From Torymus aiolomorphi (lineage: Eukaryota > Arthropoda > Insecta > Hymenoptera > Torymidae): a stretch of DNA of 64,000 bases. The position numbers and the translations under genes were made by a program. The notes under the pieces are model-generated. The model saw nothing but the letters and a program-made list of their open reading frames with translations, did no database searches and was not told where the DNA came from. Positions 45,739-55,797 of the stretch are shown one piece after another. Location of the stretch: positions 72,042,022-72,106,021 of the forward strand of contig CM070877.1 of the NCBI GenBank assembly GCA_036365515.1. The letters run 5' to 3'. Within the stretch, counting starts at the first letter, position 1; each line of letters opens with the position of its first letter.

Positions 45739-46338
45739 TGTTACGTCCGGAGACGTATTCTCATTTTAAAGAAAAAGCATTATTAGTATCAGATATTTCC
45801 TGACACATAAAAGCGAGAATGCGACCTTGTGACGTATAGAGTCACCGACCCAGGAAGACAACGCATGCAATTTTTAACATACGATCGAGCTAGAATCCAA
45901 GCCATCGAACTCCGCGGTAGTCGAAAGGCCACACTTTGCAATGCTCAGCATTTCGCAAGAACGACGACCCAGAAAACTTGTAATACATAAGTTGTCAAAA
46001 GATGAATTCGATACGTCACCGGGCTCATCTTTAACCTAATTTACTTATGCATTAAAAAGCCTCCATATGGGCCGCTCGCGTCAGTCACAGTGTACAAGGA
46101 AACTGAAGAGCTCCGTCCAACTCAGACGACATTCGAGTCAACTTTTTATTTGTAAGCCTCGTCAAAGTATCGAGCATAATTTATAATTTAATTACAATCG
46201 CAATTAAGCAGTTACAAGGCGTAACAACAATAATTATATCTCAACATTGTAACCAGCCATACACACATACATTCCATTTCAATAAATAATAATATATAAC
46301 CAATTACTGTTTTCAATTCATTTATTTCGGACTTAACA
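45739..46338 (+). repeat. 5' LTR of the 8-kb element
   Basis: Closely similar to 53122-53762. It lacks a ~33-bp segment (AACTTAATACGACGCAGCG and following) present in the 3' LTR. AATAAATAAT near 46285 is a likely polyadenylation signal. Confidence 0.9.
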
Positions 46339-46339
46339 G

Positions 46340-46443
46340 TGGTTCCGGTACGAATCGAACATTAGTTCACTAGACTGTTTAAAATAGAAGGATAAAAATA
46401 ATTATTTTTCGGAACGTAACAGTGGTTCCGGTACAAATCGAAC
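46340..46443 (+). promoter_or_regulatory. Duplicated LTR-end/primer-site module
   Basis: TAACAGTGGTTCCGGTAC occurs at the LTR boundary (primer site from 46340) and again with primer site from 46423. Each is preceded by a TTATTT-CGGA segment like the LTR terminus. The period is about 83 bp. I could not identify the matching tRNA with confidence. Confidence 0.7.
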
Positions 46444-47769
46444 GTAAGTTCATTAGACTCATATTGAGTAGACCGAAATAGTGAAAAGCGAATTGTATTT
46501 GGTTATATAAATAACTTTATTTGTTTGAAACTAACATAGAATAAGTCCGAGCTTCTTGCTTTGCAGTAAGAAGTTGGGGAGATCATTGTAGCATGAATCG
46601 CCCAAACTTTGGAAGATAAGCAAGTACGGCTCGTCGAGTTACTAACAAACTATATAACAAATTATAATTGCAATAGCAAGTGACAAAATAAGGTTACATA
46701 TTAAAATCAAAAATATATTACGCGAAAAATAAGAAATAAAAATACGGTCTTACGCCAAGGAGAAAAATTGAAAAAAAATCAATAATAAAAGGATTTAAGG
46801 GAAAAATAACTAAATAAAAGAAAAGTGTACAAACAAGAATATTATAAACATTACACACAAAAAGAAATACAATAAAATAAGAAAATAACAAAGAAATAAT
46901 TAAATATATAAACAACAGGAAAAGTGCTAATATATAAGAGAAAAATAGTATTAATCAAAAGTTTTGAAGATAAATAAATATTGTATTTTAAATAATAAGA
47001 TATAAAAATATCAGGAAATCAATTAAAACGCAAAAATAAGCGATACATATATAAAAGTGACAAATAAATAAATTATATCGTGAAATAAAATTACAAATAA
47101 AAACACAAGAAATAGTCGAACTAATAATAAAAAGATATTTAAAAAGAATTATTAAGTATAGCATAAGCAAAAGAGTAATATGTCATGTCATATCAGAAAA
47201 ACGCAGAAAACAAGGGAAAAAAGGGATTATAACCAGACAGACGACACAAAGTAACCCAGATTAAAAAAAAAGCATGTAGACGATAGAAATAACCAAACGA
47301 ATGCTTTCGAAAAGAAACTAAGAGTCTTAAGACTAGATTACTAACCATACTGATACATAAATAAAAAGAATAAAGAATAAAACATAAGAAATGAATGAAG
47401 AGAAATAAATAAAAGGAAATAAATAATAGAGAATTTACACGATACAAAATAGAAAACATATGAGAGATATAATCAGTGTATAAAATAATCGAGTCATTTT
47501 TAATCAAAATAAGGAAATCAAAATAATAATAAAAAATAACTAAACAAACGAAAAATATTACAATAAAAGTAAGAATATTATAATGAAGAATCATACAAAA
47601 ACAGAATTACAATAAAATATTACATTGCAAAAGGGAATAAAATAAAATAAGAAAATGAACAACACTCGAACGAGAAAATGTAAGAAAGACAATAATAAAC
47701 AAAATAAAAGATAAATTCAAAAATAAACTACAATAATAATTACGAACATTTAATAAAATGAAAAAGCGA
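46444..47769 (+). other. A-rich interior, no supported gene
   Basis: The plus strand is dominated by A with frequent stops in all three frames. The long minus-strand frames rich in Ile, Phe, Leu and Tyr are a consequence of this composition. A decayed Gag capsid region could lie here, but I see no motif. Confidence 0.5.
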
Positions 47770-48504
47770 TGATGAATAATCAAGCTAATATATTTTATAA
47801 TTTTGAACAACAAAACCATTATTATACTAAAGTATTTCATTGTCAAATTTGCCTAGATCAATATCACGAAGCATTTTTTTGCTCTAATGCAGTTTGTGTT
47901 TTTTGTAAAAGTAAAGATCATATTTTTGCAAGAATACTAAAAATAAAATAGAACTTTTCTGTAAACTCTGTAATTATGATTCTATGTAATGAGGACATTC
48001 TGCAAATAAGTGTACATTTAACCAAACAAATGAAGATTATTGCCAATACTGTCAAATCATAGGACATACAGCTACTCAATGCCCTGTTGTAAAGAAATAT
48101 GAACTTGATTGTGATTATTGCGGAAGCATGGGTCACTCAACTAAAGAATGCTTGTCAGCAGTATGCACGAAGTGTAATAAACTCGGGCACTGGATGAAAT
48201 ACTGCCCTCTATAAACGAAAAAATAATGTCGTGCGCGTTATGTAAGGAAGAAGACCACGATGCATCAGATTGCAAGCGTGCGATTTTAAGAAATAGAATA
48301 ATTTTACCAAATTTGCGAGGCGGTCACACATACTGCAGCATATTGCCCAGATCGAAATGCAAGTTTAAAAATGAATACCAATTACACGAATATTAGCCCA
48401 AATTATAGAAGTTTAGAAAACAAATACACGTAACACACACAAAGCAATTCAAGGAATACAAACGATTCAATAACATCCAACAACAAAATTACAAACCAAG
48501 GAAC
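47770..48504 (+). pseudogene. Tandem zinc-knuckle array, N-terminal part, frame-broken
   Basis: Starting MNNQANIFYNFEQQ near 47773, a series of C-x2-C-x4-H-x4-C knuckles appears across frame changes: CQICLDQYHEAFFC, a truncated CVFCKSKDH, CKLCNYDSM with GHSANKC, CQYCQIIGHTATQC, CDYCGSMGHSTKEC, CTKCNKLGHWMKYC, CALCKEEDHDASDC, and a CEAVTHTAAYC remnant. Stops or shifts fall near 47949, 47984-47990, 48214 and 48310. Spacing of 30-70 bp between knuckles is regular. The order and density are unlike the one to three knuckles of usual Gag proteins. A nucleic-acid-binding role is inferred from the motif only. Confidence 0.75.
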
Positions 48505-49944
48505 ATGATTTTTAATAATCAACAACCCAATACAGTAAATAGAAAAAGAATTCAATGTGATTATTGCAAAAGAATCGGGCATGACATCGACAACTGCAGA
48601 AAACTTAAAAATCTTATAATGCAATATAATGCAATGGGAAATCATTGTGATCTTTCTAAAAATCCAGATCATACCACTGAAGAATGTGAGGAAATCAAAC
48701 AATATCCAAGTATTAATACTGATGAATCATACCATAATGTTATAAAAGAAATAATTAACGAATCAGAAATTCAGAAAAACAAAGTTAATGCAATGAATAT
48801 TGAAAGGTATAATGGTAATGAACTAATTACAGAAAATAAAGTAAATAAAAATAAACAGGAAACTAATATCATAGAGGAATCTACAATAATTAATGATGAT
48901 AAAAAAATCAATTTAATTATCGTACCTTTTATAAAAATACATGAAATCACTGATGAACCAAAAGATAATAATATGATTATAAAAAATCATGGAAATACTA
49001 ATGAAATTAATTTTATAGACTTTAACGAAATTCGCAAAAATAATCATGAATTTGAAAAAATTATGGAAACAAATTTAAATGATTTTATTGAATCTACTGT
49101 AAAAAATTATGAGACTAATGATGAAACGAATTTCAATGAATCTAATATAAAAGCTCACGAGGATTGTGATGAAATTAATTTAATTGATTTTAATGAATCT
49201 GATATAAATAACCAAAAGAATGAAATTTCGAATGAAAATAATAAAGAAGATAATAATTCGTTGGAAACCGTAACTTTTTATGATGATCTTAAAGCCATTT
49301 TAGACATAACTTTTGCTTTAACTGAAACATTTGAATCCGAAGATGATCAAATGGAAACTAAATTCCAACAAAACTCGCTTGAAAATTCGTTAAAAGAGAA
49401 TATAGAATCAATACATTCTGAAGAGTCTTTATTAAATGATACAAAAAATCTAAAGAACTTACTAAATAATAGTAAAGTAATTTTCAAAAATGAAAATCAA
49501 TTAAAAGATAGTTTTAATAATCAAGAACATAAAAAACATTTAGAGAATAAAAGTCATCTAAAAATATTTGATAATCAAGAACACCAAGAACAGCTTGAGA
49601 ATAAAAATCAACTGAAAGAAACTTTGGGTAATCAAGATCATAACGTAATAATCAATCTAAATACAAATCCTAATAAAGTACACGAATTGCAGTTAGTTTT
49701 TAACTATCCTATCAAAATAAAATCTAATAAAAACGTCAGAAAACTAAAATGGATATCTAATTATAAAAAACATTTTAAAGAATTCGTAAAAAACACAAGA
49801 TTAAAATTAAAATCTAAAGATTACTACAATAGATTTACTATCAGAATAAAGTTTAAAAAGGGAGACAAAACATGGCCTATTAAAGAACCAAATATGAATA
49901 AATTTCTAAAGGATCAACATAATAAGAATTTTCAACGCTCTTAA
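48505..49944 (+). CDS. Zinc-knuckle, Asn/Glu-rich protein (479 codons), C-terminal part of the knuckle ORF
   Basis: The frame is open from ATG 48505 to 49944. Two knuckles open it: CDYCKRIGHDIDNC (residues ~18-31) and a degenerate CDLSKNPDHTTEEC in which the second Cys is Ser. A long Asn/Glu/Ile-rich middle follows with repeats of NEINFIDFNE and ESNIK type, then ~19-residue repeats (FNNQEHKKHLENKSHLK, FDNQEHQEQLENKNQLK). The last ~65 residues are basic (KLKWISNYKKHFKEFVK). It is probably the downstream portion of the broken knuckle ORF rather than an independent start. No enzyme motif is present. It lies inside the 8-kb LTR element and should be co-transcribed from the 5' LTR. Confidence 0.6.
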   Translation: MIFNNQQPNTVNRKRIQCDYCKRIGHDIDNCRKLKNLIMQYNAMGNHCDLSKNPDHTTEECEEIKQYPSINTDESYHNVIKEIINESEIQKNKVNAMNIERYNGNELITENKVNKNKQETNIIEESTIINDDKKINLIIVPFIKIHEITDEPKDNNMIIKNHGNTNEINFIDFNEIRKNNHEFEKIMETNLNDFIESTVKNYETNDETNFNESNIKAHEDCDEINLIDFNESDINNQKNEISNENNKEDNNSLETVTFYDDLKAILDITFALTETFESEDDQMETKFQQNSLENSLKENIESIHSEESLLNDTKNLKNLLNNSKVIFKNENQLKDSFNNQEHKKHLENKSHLKIFDNQEHQEQLENKNQLKETLGNQDHNVIINLNTNPNKVHELQLVFNYPIKIKSNKNVRKLKWISNYKKHFKEFVKNTRLKLKSKDYYNRFTIRIKFKKGDKTWPIKEPNMNKFLKDQHNKNFQRS

Positions 49945-51253
49945 AATGAACAAAATAATATCTTATTCAATTATAGGAATTAAGCAAAAACAATATTATA
50001 ACAAATAATAACATAACATTTTTGTTTTAGGATATGGACAACATACTCAATATTAACATCTATCATAATCTCTTCTTATTTTTCCAAATTTAATACAGCA
50101 ATAGAGAATTATAATTGCAACTGAACTTTTCCATTTCAAGCAAAACCATCCTACTTCTTGTTCAACTAAAATATAACCCTAAGGTGATCCAGATTTTACC
50201 AAATATACAATTTAAAATTATAACGACTTATCCGTTTGTCTACAATTGTTTGTATCAACTTGTCAGAATTTTGTGAAAAGCAACTATATTTCCTAAGAAA
50301 GTTAATAATTTTATAAAAATGCGATCGGAATAATATAAGTTTGAATAATAAAATTCTAAGAAATTTTTTTACAAAGACAGCAAAAAAATTCACACATAAA
50401 AGATTTTAGAAGTAATGCTACAACTAACAATAACATCGTTGACAATTAAAAAAAAAAATATACATTGTTCTTTTCTTTTTTAACAACAACAAACAAAAAT
50501 ATTGCGATTACATATTAAAATACTTCAGTTTTTGTTTGCTGATGAAACAAGCAGAAATTTTATTTGTAAGAATTATGTGTTATTAAATAATAGAAATATT
50601 TAATTAATTATTTAGTCACAAGGTAGAAAACATTTCAGGGATCAATTTAATAACTTATTATTCTATCTATCTTTGAATAAGAACAAATATAGAACTAATC
50701 CAAAAGAAAACGAAATAAAACCATTCCTAAACCTTGCACCCCTAACAAACATAGATAAAAATAATTTGACTGTAATTTTATGCAAAATCAGATTGTATTT
50801 GCCTACAAAAATTGTTCGCATTCATAAAAGAAATTTTATGAATAGTTCAAGAACAAAAGAAAGAATTTAGGTAGCTGTACTCACATTGCTAAGATTAAAT
50901 CGAATATAATGTATTGGAAGTGATCAGTTTCATCATATACTGACATGATTATCCTACAAGATACACTATTCGGCACTGTATTGAGTAAAGCAATTTTCTA
51001 CTCTAACGCACTGCATACTCTCTAATGCAAATATGTGAATGCTACTCATGCCACAAAAAATTTTGGGTTTTAAAATGAACTTTTAAAACGGCTGAGATTT
51101 CCAAAGAAAGGTAATACAATGATGCATAAGAGCAATAATAAGTCAAAATCTACCAAAATCACTCCAACCTATTAACCTTCCTTTTTCACGAAAAATACCT
51201 ACATAATGGAATTAAATTTTTCTTTTGGAAATAATTCAATTTTTTTCTTAGTA
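49945..51253 (+). other. AT-rich interior, nothing recognised
   Basis: A 65-codon frame at 50673-50870 has no motif and is not supported. No RT, RNase H, protease or integrase signature was found on either strand. Confidence 0.5.
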
Positions 51254-51769
51254 CCCTGTCGTAAATTTTAAATGTTAATAACAGTTAATAACTGTTAACA
51301 ATTATTTATAACTATTTAGAACTGTTTAAAGCTGTTTATAAGCGTTACAAAATGTACGATTTTGGACACATTTTTTCTAATTATAATACTTTGTAACAGT
51401 TTGAAACAGTTTTTAATAGTTTTAAACACTTACAAACAGTTTCAAATAATTTTAAATTTGATATATTTCAGGAAAAATTAATAATTCATAAATTTTTATT
51501 ATTATTATTATTATTAATTAATAATTATTTAATAGTCTCATTATTATAATCATGAGAATCAAGGAGCGCGGGAGCTCTCCGAAGGCAAGTAACAGTTAAA
51601 CAATGCAGAAGAAGCCTAAGGAGTATTTAATTATACTAATAATTAATTATTACTATGTTAATAATAATAATTAATAAATATTGAAAAGTTACATTTTGTA
51701 ACCTTTTTAAACAGTTTATAACTCTTTTTAACAGTTTTTAACATTTTTGAACAAAAATTTTCCGCTAGG
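51254..51769. mobile_element. Decamer-array MITE, third type (TTTAAACAGT units)
   Basis: CCCTGTCGTAAATTTTA at the left and AAAATTTTCCGCTAGG at the right are imperfect inverted termini. Inside, ~10-bp units such as AACTGTTTAA and TAACAGTTTT run in one sense, pass a GATTTTGGACACATTTT centre and invert. This is the same plan as the 7248-7891 element, including the TTTTGGACA core, but with a different decamer. Confidence 0.65.
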
Positions 51770-52485
51770 CTATATAGTTATTCAAATATTTTTATGATGG
51801 TACTACCAACATTCCTTCAATGTTATTCTACTCAAATAAAGAGGAAAAAGTAATATACCTTTTGCCAAATATCTCAGCAGGGAGGGAAGTGAATGATCAC
51901 TTGAATCATTCCCTATATATTTCTCCTTACATTTTATTTACTACAAAATTATTTAATACGCACATTATTTCTAAACTTAACCAATGACTCTATTTTTTTT
52001 TTGTAAATACGGCTAAACAACAAAATTATTACAAATTAGCGATAATAAAATAATTTAATTGTTGAAATGTTTTATACAATCAAGATATATGTTCCTATAG
52101 AAATTCTAATGCATAATGTATGCTATATTTATTACGTAACGTTTTATTAATTCATGAAAATTCAAGTTATTTTTTCATCGAAGGTTTTTGTAATTTATTT
52201 ATAATTTAATTAAGAATTTATTGTAAAAGTGTCTGCATATCAGAATTTATTCATCAAGAATTTATTGCCCATTTCTGCATAGTCCTGCGGAATTTCGGTA
52301 GGCGACAGTATTAACTGTGTATTAGAACACTACGTCATCAAACTTACGATTCATCAGAAAAACTTTCCTCATAGCGAACCTTCGGTTTACACATATTGTA
52401 CTAATACATTCACTTATTTCCATGTTAACACCCTTGTAAGAAAAATCACTGATCCCACATGTTTTTAAATTTTACCCAACAATTC

Positions 52486-52960
52486 AAGGGGGGAGGTAAT
52501 ACGTCCAGAGACGTATCTTTTAACATTTATCAAACAAAACGTAAATCAGTGATTTTTCGACACACAGAATAATGTACACGCGAAAAAATTAACTTCGATA
52601 CGAATTTATGCGATGCAGCATTTCGTTCGTGCGACATCGAGTCACCGACCTCATCTAGTCAAATTAAATGACGATTAAATCCGAAAAACACAGTGCCAAT
52701 GTCAGCAGATAGGGAAGGGCTAAAATCAAGAACTTGCATTCTGACATCCAATTCCCCATAAGAATCGAGATAGGTGGGTCATAAAGAAAATTAGTAGATC
52801 AAATCAATGTTCGAGCAGCCAACCTCAAAAGTGCTAAAAGGGGGCAATTGAAAACTTAAACTTGATAACCATGAATTTAAAATAACCAATGGTCATGATT
52901 TTGTCAATCGAAGTATTAATTGTTTAAACCATAATTTATGAAAAATTCATGTCGATCCAA
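52486..52960 (+). repeat. Internal polypurine tract and LTR-start-like segment
   Basis: AAGGGGGGAGG (52486-52497) is followed by TAATACGTCCAGAGACGTAT, homologous to the LTR start. GATGCAGCATTTCGTTCGTG and GAGTCACCGACC then match the 3' LTR at about 53215-53262. It is a diverged LTR-like segment 630 bp upstream of the real 3' LTR, inside the element. Confidence 0.7.
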
Positions 52961-53121
52961 ACTGATGAGTATTATTATTATTATTATAATTATTATTACT
53001 AATATTACTATTACTATTATAAATCGTATTATTATTTTTATCATTAAATCAAATTTTGTAACGGAAAATCTCTGATACATTTGTTGAATCTCTACGACAT
53101 TCAACAGTCTAACGGGGGAGG

Positions 53122-53762
53122 TGTTACATCCGGAGACGTATTCTCATTTTAAAGAAAAAGCATTATTAGTATCAGATATTTCCTGACACATAAGAGCGAG
53201 AATGCAACTTAATACGACGCAGCGTTCTGCTTATGCGACCTTGCGACGTATAGAGTCACCGACCCAGAAAGACAACGCATGCAATTTTTAACATATGATC
53301 GAGCTAGAATCCAAGCCATCGAACTCCGCGGCAGTCGAAAGGCCACACTTTGCAATGCTCAGCATTTCGCAAGTACAACGACCCGGAAAACTTGTAATAC
53401 ATAAGTTGCCAAAAGATGAATTCGATACGTCACCGGGCTCATCTTTAACCTAATTTACTTATGCATTAAAAAGCCTCCGCATGGGCCGCTCGTGTCAGTC
53501 ACAGTGTACAAGGAAACTGGAGAGCTCCGTCAAACTCAGACGACATTCGAGTCAAGTTTTTATTTGTAAGACTCGTCAAAGTAGCGAGCATAATTTATAA
53601 TTTAATTACAATCGCAATTAAGCAGTTATAAGGCGTAACAACAATAATTATATCTCAAAATTGTAACCAGCCATAGGAATTGGTAAATACATACATTCCA
53701 TTTCAATAAATAATACTATATAACCAATTACTGTTTTCAATTCATTTATTTCGGACTTAACA
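53122..53762 (+). repeat. 3' LTR of the 8-kb element
   Basis: 641 bp, preceded by the purine tract CGGGGGAGG at about 53112-53121 and followed by GAGT. A short ATT microsatellite lies just upstream (about 52968-53035). Confidence 0.9.
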
Positions 53763-53867
53763 GAGTAGAGCGAAACTGAGCATAGCAGAGCAGAGCAGAG
53801 AGGAACGGCGCTTATGTACACATTGCCCCTAACATCGTCAATACCAGCCTTTCATATATCTGTCTGT

Positions 53868-54325
53868 GCGTGCGTGCGTCTGTGCGTGTGTGTGTGGGAG
53901 TCTTTACAGCCTTGCGTGTAGTGCGTGCGTATACGCGTGCGTGCGAGCGATTGAAGGAGAGGGAACAGAGTTACCAACTCTCTCGCACGGAGTACACCTA
54001 ACCTAAAAACTGGCTTGTTAGAAGGCAGCAGCACCGCATGTTGAGAGTAGCACTGATTTACTTGTTATTATATTTGTATATACTTGTTAATATATTTTAT
54101 CACAAACCGTGTATAATAACAAATAAATCAGTGCTGCTCTCAACATGCGGTGCTGCTGCCTATTAACAAGCCCGTTTTTAGGTTAGGTGTACTCCGCGCG
54201 AGACAGTTGGTATCTCTGTTCCCTTTCCTTCAATCGCTCGCACACACGCGTATACGCACGCACTACACGCAAGGTTGTAGAGACTCCCTAAGTGTGTGTG
54301 TGTGCGTGCGTGTGTGTGTTAGGCC
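53868..54325. repeat. ~460-bp foldback, ~195-bp arms
   Basis: The arms contain CTAACCTAAAAACTGGCTTG inverted as CAAGCCCGTTTTTAGGTTAG, and CAGCACCGCATGTTGAGAG with its inverse. The loop (about 54065-54120) is AT-rich. GTGTGTGT/GTGCGTGC tracts lie at the outer ends. No coding role. Confidence 0.85.
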
Positions 54326-55797
54326 AGGCGGTGGACGGAAAAAAAGGCCAAAAATGGACATTTCGACCCACAGGCTATTTTATTTTTGGTTTTGGTTTGT
54401 TTCAGCATCCTGAATAAGATCTTTGTTATCCGCAGTGTCAAAACCGTGTGCAATTTTTGTTATTTAACAAAAACGGAGCGATATTGGCACTTTTTTTGGT
54501 TTTTTCACCCTAGCTCGGTTCTACTTCGTTTTAGCGAAAAATTGTCTGTATGAGAATTGTTCGTTATTAAATTTGCTACAAAAGTAGACCTGAACGAAGT
54601 TTCTAACTTTAATAGTTTATTTACAAATAACCGCTAAAGTTGAAAAATGTCATTTTTTTCATTATTAAATAACTTTTGAAAAAAACAACGAATGGACTTG
54701 AAAATTTATTTACAAAGAGCTTTTGTCAATGCAAAAGTGTACGTCAAAGCCCAGAACTGTAAATTGAATATTGGCGATGTTATTGAAGGTCGAATGTTTT
54801 TTGTCCTTAATTGCAAATTGCGCCACGTCTACAAAAATCGTTTCTCATAGTGAGGAAATTTGTTCGTATAAAGAAACTCTTCAACTTTAATATCCATTTT
54901 GAAAAATTAAGAAATTTTGATTTTTATGGATTTTATCGACTTTTTTACGCGGTCACCTTTTTAGACGCGACGTCTAAAAGTCGAAAACAAGTCCTTAATT
55001 TTTTTTTTCGGAATTGGAAGTACACCATTGGAAAGGGCTTATTTTTTGCTATTTTCTAAAAAAAAAGTTTATGATTCGATCATTAGACTCGGAGCTATCA
55101 ATGAAAACGTGTTTGCAGCGATTCCAGACGTTCTATTCAAAATTGTGCTCCCGGCTTGCGCGTGTAGTATCTTTAATCCATATAATAACTTTTCCCAAAA
55201 TTTGCATAAAAAATAATTGATAGTTTTTCCGCAATCATCGTCCAGAGAGAAAAAAGTATTGCGCGCGCTCAGCGGGGACGCGCGGCGACGCCGCCGGAGA
55301 GAGGCGAGCAGCGCTCTGTCTCTCTCGCGCAACACTTTCTCTCTCTCGCTCTCACGGGCACTGCTTGAGCACGCGCTATTCAAAAAATACAATTTTTCAA
55401 ATTGATTTTTCTCAGCAACTATTTCACTTAGAGACAAAAATTTTTTTTTAAATCAACATGCCGCGATCAGATATACACGACTGTGCTAATGGCATTAATA
55501 AAAAATCTTTATTTTCAGAATTATTTAAGTTTAAAATTCATACTTTTTCTTTATTATTTAAAGATTAAAATAAAAGGTAGAAAGACACACACATATATAT
55601 AATAATTATATACTCATCATGTTTGTTGGGTAAAATAAAATAATAACTAAATTTAAATAATACACCAAGGATTTATTTTCAGAGTAGTTTTTCATTTATT
55701 TATATACAATACAAAAATAAAGTCCATTACAAAATTGAATAATATATTACAAAACATAATAAACAATCGCACATACATTAGTTTTCACGTTGGACGT
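54326..55797. other. No gene seen; 3' flank of the minus-strand gene
   Basis: AT-rich with one GC/CTCTC-rich block (about 55255-55370). Short frames at 54811-55220 have no motif. On the minus strand, AATAAA-type signals near 55665-55700 fit the 3' end of the gene that stops at 55798. Confidence 0.45.

Larger units (their letters stand above)
45739..53762 (+). mobile_element. 8.0-kb LTR-flanked element without recognisable pol
   Basis: The 5' LTR (45739-46338, 600 bp) and 3' LTR (53122-53762, 641 bp) both start TGTTAC(G/A)TCCGGAGACG and end CGGACTTAACA. GAGT flanks both sides (45735-45738, 53763-53766). A primer-site-like TGGTTCCGGTACGAATC follows the 5' LTR and a purine tract, CGGGGGAGG, precedes the 3' LTR. 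The ~6.8-kb interior is strongly A-rich on the plus strand. It holds one recognisable coding zone (zinc knuckles, 47770-49944) and no RT, integrase or protease motif that I could find. It is a non-autonomous LTR element with a Gag-like ORF. Confidence 0.85.

Noticed and set aside
46700..47850. Series of minus-strand frames rich in Phe, Ile, Leu and Tyr resembling membrane proteins
   Set aside because: They are the complement of an A-rich plus strand inside an LTR element, have no motifs and no consistent start context.
53852..54413. Two similar short proteins on opposite strands
   Set aside because: They are the two arms of one inverted repeat.
54811..55220. Overlapping frames of 60-80 codons
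   Set aside because: No motif, competing overlapping frames and AT-rich composition.
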